Assembly: GCA_045598045.1 (NCBI GenBank) | Contig: JAZLLG010000020.1 | Location: 1-10,720, forward strand | DNA: 10,720 nt | Source: RGIG3528 sp045598045 | GTDB lineage: Bacteria; Bacillota; Clostridia; Lachnospirales; Lachnospiraceae | Direction: 5' to 3' | Shown: piece after piece, positions 6,608 through 10,720 of the stretch | Numbering within the stretch: the stretch's first letter is position 1 | Layout: each line of letters starts with the position of its first letter | The notes under the pieces: model-generated | Databases searched by the model: none | Told to the model about the DNA's origin: nothing | Seen by the model: the letters and a program-made list of their open reading frames with translations, nothing else | Made by a program: the position numbers and the translations under genes

Positions 6608-7579
6608 TTATTTTTCGTAGTAGAAATCATCTGTAGGAAGTTTTCCTCCCAAGGAAGCAGGATTTGCTTCGAAAAGGACTTTGTAATAGCCTTCAACAGT
6701 GGGCTTCATATCTTTTCCGGTGATGCAGACGATGCCGCAGTCGGGAATGGCTGCTTTGGCAATTGCCGCATTACCTGTTATTTCGTATTTTGCCACAAGT
6801 TCTGCTGCTGCGTCAACATCTGAAAGAACTTCACCTATCGCCTTTTCGTATCTTTCAATGAACAGTGCTACGTCTTCGGGATGTTCTTCGATAAATTTCT
6901 TTGTTGCAACAAGACAGCCCATTGTAACGATGCTTCCGTCATCGGTGACGGAGTTATATTCTTTTGACATCTCCAGGGCCTTACGTACGTCCGGATTCTT
7001 TTTTATCACAGCCGTTGCCGCAGGAACGGGAAGAAGGCAGACAGAGGCTTCTCCGCTTACCATAAGTGCCGATATTTCGGTTGCATCCTTAAACACGATG
7101 TCAACATCAACGCCGGGCTCAAGTCCGTTCTTTCGAAGAACATAATTCAAAATATATTCCGGGTTTGCTCCCTGACCGTTTACATAAACCGTTTTGCCCT
7201 TGAGGTCATTCACGGTATTTATTTCACTTCCGTTCTCAAGTATATAAAGAACACTTGTACAGTTGATGGCTATCATTCGCACATCACCGTTCGTTTTATT
7301 GAAAAGATTGACCGCGGTATTGGTGGGAAGTGCGCCGATGTCGAGATCACCGTTTGTCAGTCTTGCAACAATGTCTGTAGCATCCTGTGTCAGTGTAAAG
7401 CTGTAGTTTGCATAGGTTCCGTTTTCGGCATTTTCCATGATTTTAACGGCACCGACGCCTGTGGGGCCTTTAAGAACACCGACATTAACCTTGGCTTCTT
7501 CCTTTTTGCCGCAGCCCGTCATCAAAGACAAGGCCGTAACAAGTCCAAGAACTACCGCAACTGCTTTTTTTAATTTCAT
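6608..7579 (-). CDS. Substrate-binding lipoprotein, NMT1/TauA-like
   Basis: A 323-residue extracytoplasmic binding lipoprotein. Residues 1-22 are a lipoprotein signal peptide with lipobox LMTGC, so C23 is the lipidated residue. The mature part resembles the NMT1/TauA/SsuA fold: an N-terminal VNVGVLKGPTGVGAVKIME segment, DIVARLTNGDLDIGALPTNTA around 69-89 and LKGKTVYVNGQGANPEYIL in the middle. Known relatives bind sulfonates, taurine, nitrate, thiamine precursors or other small organic compounds; I cannot choose between them. AAGGAGG lies just upstream of the ATG (3-nt gap). It is the first gene of the operon and is preceded by a leader RNA with an intrinsic terminator, which suggests attenuation. 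Overall class secure, ligand unknown. Confidence 0.93.
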   Translation of the reverse strand: MKLKKAVAVVLGLVTALSLMTGCGKKEEAKVNVGVLKGPTGVGAVKIMENAENGTYANYSFTLTQDATDIVARLTNGDLDIGALPTNTAVNLFNKTNGDVRMIAINCTSVLYILENGSEINTVNDLKGKTVYVNGQGANPEYILNYVLRKNGLEPGVDVDIVFKDATEISALMVSGEASVCLLPVPAATAVIKKNPDVRKALEMSKEYNSVTDDGSIVTMGCLVATKKFIEEHPEDVALFIERYEKAIGEVLSDVDAAAELVAKYEITGNAAIAKAAIPDCGIVCITGKDMKPTVEGYYKVLFEANPASLGGKLPTDDFYYEK

Positions 7580-7721
7580 AATCCTCCTTCGGGTGACAAG
7601 TCAAACTGTTAACAAAAGAAAAGGACCGTACCAAAAGATACAGTCCGCAAACAATCGCAAATTTCTTAAGTTTACTTATGACCGATCTTTCACCTCAATG
7701 CAATATTTTAGTGTCAGAAAC
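7580..7721 (-). ncRNA. Candidate attenuator/riboswitch leader of the ABC operon
   Basis: The promoter at 7728-7756 predicts about 142 nt of untranslated RNA before the lipoprotein ATG. Hand folding shows four elements: a terminator stem (arms 7637-7646 and 7623-7632); a competing antiterminator-like helix in which GAUCGGUC (7687-7680) pairs with GACUG-U-AUC (7645-7637) with one bulged U; a 6-bp helix AUUGCA (7704-7699) with UGCGAU (7659-7654); and a hairpin UAAG-UAAA-CUUA (7678-7667). The antiterminator and the terminator share 7637-7645, so they exclude each other. I see no TPP, SAM, purine, lysine, THF, guanidine-I or T-box signature. Switch function and ligand are inference. Confidence 0.5.
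7611..7646 (-). terminator. Intrinsic terminator inside the ABC operon leader
   Basis: A minus-strand stem of 10 bp, GGACUGUAUC with GGUACGGUCC (two G-U pairs), a UUUU loop, and then UUUUCUUUUGUU. It stands about 30 nt before the ribosome binding site of the first gene and after a promoter, so it would end transcription before the operon unless prevented. Confidence 0.7.
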
Positions 7722-7727
7722 AAGCGT

Positions 7728-7756
7728 ATCGTATCACCTTGTCAATTATTTGTCAA
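7728..7756 (-). promoter_or_regulatory. Promoter of the ABC importer operon
   Basis: Minus-strand -35 TTGACA (complement of 7751-7756), a 17-bp spacer, then an extended -10 TGA-TACGAT (hexamer complement 7728-7733). A second TTGACA copy (complement of 7740-7745) starts 11 bp downstream of the first; it has no fitting -10 and may be a binding repeat or chance. Confidence 0.65.
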
Positions 7757-7778
7757 GAAATCCGAACCAAACGCCCAT

Positions 7779-7807
7779 TTGCCCTCATCAAACTAAAGTG
7801 ATATAAT
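7779..7807 (+). promoter_or_regulatory. Promoter of the membrane protein-glf pair
   Basis: A perfect -10 TATAAT (7802-7807) with extended TGA, a 17-bp spacer and -35 TTGCCC (7779-7784, 4 of 6). The predicted start is about 25 nt before the TTG start codon. A second TATAAT at 7815-7820 has no usable -35. This promoter is back to back with the ABC operon promoter. Confidence 0.65.
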
Positions 7808-7837
7808 TTATGTTTATAATGATTGGAGGTTTTTGCC

Positions 7838-9454
7838 TTGTATTATTTAACACTCATAATAATTATTCTTACGGTGCTTAACTGCCTGTGGGGGGCATTA
7901 AGAACCAACAAAAAAACTGTATTTGTCATTTGTGCTACGGTTATTACCGGCGTTCTTTCGATGCTTCTGGCCAAGCCCGTGGGACTTCTTTTCAACAAGC
8001 CGCTTCTCAGCTTTATTTTCTTCTTTCTCCCAAAAGAAGCTGATGAGTCACTTGTGTATGAACTTGTCTCACTTATTATAAAGCCAATAACAGCAACGTT
8101 GGTCTACATACCGCTTTTTATAGTAATCTACCTTCTTATGAAGATTCCGGTAGCTCTTCTTTCATCAGAGAAAGCCGCTAAAAAAACCGCTCCGGCCGAT
8201 GCCCCTGCAGAAGAAACCCCTGCAGAAGAAGCCGCTGTCCCGGAAAGTCACTCCTCCGGCATCAAAGACAGTATGCTTTCCATTGCCTTGAGCGGTGCAA
8301 ATTGTCTTTTGTTCTTTTTCCTGCTGTTTTTGCCATATAGTGGTATGGTCGGCTGTCTTTCCGAAGATATGTCCGCATTACAGCAGGTTCGCTCCGAAAA
8401 TTCGGGAATTCAGAGTTTTGTCAAAGAACTGGATTCCATAAGCAACAAAGCAGAACAACTGACAGGCGATCCTCTTTTACATGTATACTCAACGCTCGGC
8501 GGGAAGAAGCTTTATCTTACATACGCCAAGCTGAAGCGAAGCGGCGCCAAAACAAACCTTCACGAAGAAGTTTTGAATATATGCGATGTTTTTTGCAAAA
8601 CCGCAACCATCGTTACGGACACAAGGCTTAAGCTTACTTCCGAGACTGCCCGCAACATAAGCAAAGCCAAGGACACTCTGTTTGATTCCGTTTTTTTGAA
8701 AAATATTCTGTATGACTTTTTGGATGATGCTTCTTCGAAGTGGGCCGTCGGGGACAGGTATATGGGCTTTGTCCCGAATCAGCTTTTCACCGGGAGCCCA
8801 TCCGCCGAAAAGATTTCCGACGTCATCACTCTCCTTGTTGATTACTTAAACGGTTCTACAGACAAACAGAAAGATTCACTCTTTACTTCATTAACGAAAG
8901 GGTTAAGCCTTGCAGCCAATTCAGGCATATTTAACGCCGAAAGGTCCGCTTCGGGTTCTTTCATAATTGCAGATGAAAACGATGGAACGGTTTATGCCGA
9001 ACTTATTCGCGTTGTTGATGAAAACACAGCCTTACTTTGCAAAGATATTATCGAACTGATATCCGAAAACCGTGAAGGTTATCTTTTAGGCCTGCTTGTT
9101 AAAAACATGGGAAGCATCGATGATTCCGAAGCAGATACGGAAGGAGACCTTATTTACCGCTTCTTCAGCAAACTGCAGCGTTATCTTGATGAAGAGTCCA
9201 TAAGCGTCAGTCAGGCAATTGATCTTTTGGAAATTGCGGCCACATCAAAGGTGCTTGCTCCTTCTTTTCACGAATTATGCTTCGAAAAGAAATATGTTGA
9301 ATTCAGTGACTTGAAAAAAATCGACGATGAGTTTATGTTTACCCTTTTTCAGGATTGCCGTTCACAGTCTCTCGGCAACAGCATACTTAAATCCGGTACC
9401 ATTCTTGAAGATGCCGTAAGGTTTTTCGGGCTTGGTTCCTTTAAGACAGAATAA
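7838..9454 (+). CDS. Unknown membrane protein, CvpA-like N-terminus, large outer domain
   Basis: A 538-residue protein that I do not recognise as a whole. Hydrophobic segments are at about 1-20, 28-46, 55-64, 72-102 and 147-173. A cytoplasmic-type linker at 108-143 is rich in Ala, Pro, Glu and Lys and contains an in-frame 15-bp tandem repeat. Residues 174-538 are soluble, mostly predicted helical (many Leu/Lys/Asp/Glu, e.g. DYLNGSTDKQKDSLFTSL), with a few cysteines. The N-terminal layout (short helix, GALRTNKK turn, second helix ending AKPVG) resembles CvpA family proteins, at low certainty. By the positive-inside rule the C-terminal domain would face outward. The start is taken as TTG at 7838, because GGAGG lies 8 nt upstream; the frame is open 15 nt further, but that would include the binding site. 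It is followed after 18 nt by glf, so a link to the cell surface is plausible but unproven. Confidence 0.85.
   Translation: MYYLTLIIIILTVLNCLWGALRTNKKTVFVICATVITGVLSMLLAKPVGLLFNKPLLSFIFFFLPKEADESLVYELVSLIIKPITATLVYIPLFIVIYLLMKIPVALLSSEKAAKKTAPADAPAEETPAEEAAVPESHSSGIKDSMLSIALSGANCLLFFFLLFLPYSGMVGCLSEDMSALQQVRSENSGIQSFVKELDSISNKAEQLTGDPLLHVYSTLGGKKLYLTYAKLKRSGAKTNLHEEVLNICDVFCKTATIVTDTRLKLTSETARNISKAKDTLFDSVFLKNILYDFLDDASSKWAVGDRYMGFVPNQLFTGSPSAEKISDVITLLVDYLNGSTDKQKDSLFTSLTKGLSLAANSGIFNAERSASGSFIIADENDGTVYAELIRVVDENTALLCKDIIELISENREGYLLGLLVKNMGSIDDSEADTEGDLIYRFFSKLQRYLDEESISVSQAIDLLEIAATSKVLAPSFHELCFEKKYVEFSDLKKIDDEFMFTLFQDCRSQSLGNSILKSGTILEDAVRFFGLGSFKTE
8202..8231 (+). repeat. 15-bp in-frame tandem repeat, two copies
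   Basis: Copies at 8202-8216 and 8217-8231 agree at 14 of 15 positions (unit begins CCCCTGCAGAAGAA). They encode repeated Pro-Ala-Glu-Glu units in the linker of the unknown membrane protein. Being a multiple of three, it could change length by slippage without frameshift. Confidence 0.85.
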
Positions 9455-9472
9455 TTTCATCGGAGGTTTTAT

Positions 9473-10582
9473 ATGTACGATTACCTTATTGTAGGTGCCG
9501 GACTTTACGGCGCCACTTTTGCAAGACTTGCCAAGGAAGCCGGTAAAAGTTGCCTCGTCATCGATAAGCGCAACAATGTTGCCGGAAACATTTATACCGA
9601 AAAACAGGAAGGCATTAATGTCCACGTATACGGTGCACACATTTTCCACACAAACAACAAAGAGGTTTGGGACTTTCTGAATCGTTTTGCAACCTTTAAC
9701 CGATTCACGAACTCACCTGTAGCAAACTATAAGGGCGAGCTCTACTCCATGCCTTTCAACATGTACACCTTCAACAAGATGTGGGGCGTTGTTACCCCTG
9801 AGGAAGCCGAAGCAAAAATAAACGAACAGCGAAAAGAGATTACCGGTGAACCGCAAAATCTTGAAGAGCAGGCTATCTCGCTCGTCGGACGCGATATCTA
9901 CGAAAAGCTCGTTAAAGGCTACACAGAGAAACAATGGGGACGTGACTGCAAGGAATTACCTGCTTTTATCATCAAACGTCTTCCTGTTCGTCTGACTTTT
10001 GATAATAACTACTTTAACGCCCTTTATCAGGGCATTCCGATCGGTGGTTACACAAAGATGATAGAAAATATGCTTGAAGGGATAGAAGTTCGTCTCGGAG
10101 TGGATTATCTTGAAAAGCGTGAAGAGCTTTCCAAGCTTGCAAAAACCGTGGTTTATACGGGCCCCATTGATGCCTATTTCGATTACAAGCTCGGAACACT
10201 TCAATATCGCTCCGTCCGTTTCGAAAACATCACCTATGATTTCCCGAATTTCCAAGGAAATGCTGCCGTAAATTACACGGACAGAGATACTCCCTGGACA
10301 AGAATCATCGAGCACAAGTGGTTCGAATTCGGCAAAGATGAGAACGGAAACGACCTTCCGAAAACAATCATAAGCCGTGAATACAGCTCCGAATGGAAAA
10401 AGGGTGACGAGCCTTACTACCCTGTAAATGACGAGAAAAATTCTTCCCTTTACATGCAGTACAAGGCTTTGGCCGAAAAAGAAGAAAATGTCATCTTCGG
10501 CGGCCGTCTCGGCGAATACAAGTATTACGATATGGACAAAACCGTTGAAGTTGCTCTTGCAAAAGCAAAAGAAACAATCTGA
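9473..10582 (+). CDS. glf: UDP-galactopyranose mutase
   Basis: A 369-residue flavoenzyme converting UDP-galactopyranose to UDP-galactofuranose in the cytoplasm, which supplies Galf for surface polysaccharides. Residues 5-14 are the FAD-binding IVGAGLYGAT motif, with the dinucleotide-binding acidic end near D31. Family motifs follow: YGAHIFHTN at 53-61; KGYTEKQWG at 148-156 with W155; PVRLTFDNNYF at 171-181 with R173 and Y180; WTRIIEHKWF at 275-284 with R277; and GGRLGEYKYYDMD at 343-355 with R345. Length matches bacterial enzymes (about 365-390), so the C-terminus is complete although a group II intron abuts the stop codon. GGAGG lies 6 nt before the ATG. It lies 18 nt behind the unknown membrane protein gene and is probably co-transcribed with it. 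No glycosyltransferase lies beside it in the window. Confidence 0.97.
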   Translation: MYDYLIVGAGLYGATFARLAKEAGKSCLVIDKRNNVAGNIYTEKQEGINVHVYGAHIFHTNNKEVWDFLNRFATFNRFTNSPVANYKGELYSMPFNMYTFNKMWGVVTPEEAEAKINEQRKEITGEPQNLEEQAISLVGRDIYEKLVKGYTEKQWGRDCKELPAFIIKRLPVRLTFDNNYFNALYQGIPIGGYTKMIENMLEGIEVRLGVDYLEKREELSKLAKTVVYTGPIDAYFDYKLGTLQYRSVRFENITYDFPNFQGNAAVNYTDRDTPWTRIIEHKWFEFGKDENGNDLPKTIISREYSSEWKKGDEPYYPVNDEKNSSLYMQYKALAEKEENVIFGGRLGEYKYYDMDKTVEVALAKAKETI

Positions 10583-10620
10583 ATCGAGTAGGAGGCGGTG
10601 ACTAACCGCCGTCCTCTCAC
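10583..10620 (-). ncRNA. Group II intron domain VI
   Basis: Minus-strand RNA folds as GAG-CUC, GGA-UCC and GGCGGU-ACCGCC stems around loop UAGUC. An unpaired A (complement of 10589) lies opposite an internal loop, seven nt from the intron end at 10583. That is the usual place of the branch-point adenosine. Confidence 0.8.
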
Positions 10621-10652
10621 AGCACCGTACGTACCGTTCGGTATACGGCGCT
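10621..10652 (-). ncRNA. Group II intron domain V
   Basis: A 32-nt hairpin. The lower stem AGCGCCGUA (10652-10644) pairs with UACGGUGCU (10629-10621) with one G-U wobble; a 2-nt bulge and a short upper stem capped by GAAC follow. The triad is CGC (10650-10648), as in the Oceanobacillus iheyensis IIC intron, rather than the AGC of most other classes. The AC at 10632-10631 has the same spacing from the triad as the catalytic AC bulge of that intron, from recalled numbering. Confidence 0.85.
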
Positions 10653-10653
10653 T

Positions 10654-10720
10654 TCAATAGTTGACGTGCACAGACTGATAAGCTGTGGCTAAATCATAAA
10701 AGCCACTGTTTATCAGTCTT
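10654..10720 (-). CDS. ltrA: C-terminus of group II intron reverse transcriptase/maturase
   Basis: An open minus-strand frame enters from the right edge and ends at the TGA at 10654-10656, encoding the last 21 residues (starting RLINSGFYDLATAYQS, ending HVNY). The stop is 2 nt before domain V, the expected site for a domain IV-encoded maturase. The GFYDL...YQSVH pattern resembles the C-termini of Clostridia intron proteins as I recall them; the identification leans mainly on the adjacent domain V. The rest of the protein lies beyond the window. Confidence 0.7.
   Translation of the reverse strand, partial: RLINSGFYDLATAYQSVHVNY
10672..10719. repeat. 19-bp-arm inverted repeat inside the maturase C-terminus
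   Basis: Arms 10672-10690 and 10701-10719 match at 17 of 19 positions around a 10-nt A/T-rich centre. Minus-strand RNA would form a long hairpin just 5' of domain V. It overlaps coding sequence, so it may be a structured end of domain IV or a chance constraint. Confidence 0.75.

Larger units (their letters stand above)
10583..10720 (-). mobile_element. 3' end of a group II intron (IIC-like), cut by the window edge
   Basis: Read on the minus strand, the order is maturase C-terminus, domain V, domain VI, then the intron end at 10583. The predicted 3' boundary (RNA ending CUCGAU) falls on the base next to the glf stop codon, so the intron lies antisense to glf with the glf end as its 3' exon. 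The CGC triad and 32-nt domain V point to the bacterial IIC type. The 5' part and the remaining maturase lie past 10720, so whether the intron is intact cannot be judged. Confidence 0.85.

Noticed and set aside
6598..6696. Longer start for the permease
   Set aside because: It would add 33 residues without membrane character that overlap the lipoprotein gene end. The shorter start fits the family length, although an intermediate start at 6630 remains possible.
7590..7735. Known riboswitch or T-box in the ABC leader
   Set aside because: No TPP, SAM, purine, lysine, THF or guanidine core and no T-box GGUGGNACC motif could be found by eye. It is kept as an unclassified candidate instead.
7823..7837. 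Earlier TTG start for the membrane protein
   Set aside because: This start would sit on the GGAGG that serves as ribosome binding site for the TTG at 7838.
10594..10610. GGCGGT/ACCGCC hairpin as the rho-independent terminator of glf
   Set aside because: No T-run follows on the plus strand, and the sequence is better explained as domain VI of the group II intron, beside a clear domain V.
9956..10657. Open frame of 233 codons on the minus strand
   Set aside because: It lies antisense to glf, which has full family motifs, and it runs through domain V and VI of the intron. No family features or ribosome binding site were seen.

Overview
The window looks like the chromosome of an anaerobic, low-to-mid GC Clostridia-type Firmicute, probably a gut Lachnospiraceae relative. 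This rests on strong GGAGG ribosome binding sites, TTGACA/TATAAT-type promoters, poly-U intrinsic terminators, a 4Fe-4S aldo/keto reductase typical of anaerobes, and a bacterial IIC-like group II intron. The taxonomic call is inference.

Left part (1-5006). A gene whose first nine codons are visible leaves the window on the minus strand. Next to it are three hairpins in a row that insulate it from a 699-residue hybrid sensor histidine kinase (GAF, Cys-containing PAS, HisKA, HATPase, receiver; minus strand). The kinase is divergent, across a 151-bp promoter region, from a plus-strand operon of a MATE exporter and an aldo/keto reductase with a C-terminal two-cluster ferredoxin module. A strong bidirectional terminator ends this operon.

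Middle part (5004-7760). A minus-strand ABC importer operon is ordered lipoprotein, permease, ATPase and belongs to the TauABC/SsuABC-type family; its substrate is unknown. It is followed by a small acidic one-helix membrane protein with its own promoter. The ABC promoter gives a leader RNA of about 140 nt with an intrinsic terminator hairpin before the first gene and a competing helix. This is a candidate attenuator or riboswitch that I cannot place in a known class, and it is the most promising undescribed element here.

Right part (7779-10720). A plus-strand pair encodes an unrecognised membrane protein of 538 residues (CvpA-like N-terminal topology, large extracytoplasmic domain) and UDP-galactopyranose mutase (Glf). 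Directly after the glf stop codon, on the minus strand, lies the 3' end of a group II intron: domain VI with its branch-point A, domain V with a CGC catalytic triad, and the last 21 codons of the intron maturase. The rest of the intron lies beyond the window.

I see no tRNA, rRNA, CRISPR array or replication origin, and no gene-free stretch longer than about 260 bp.
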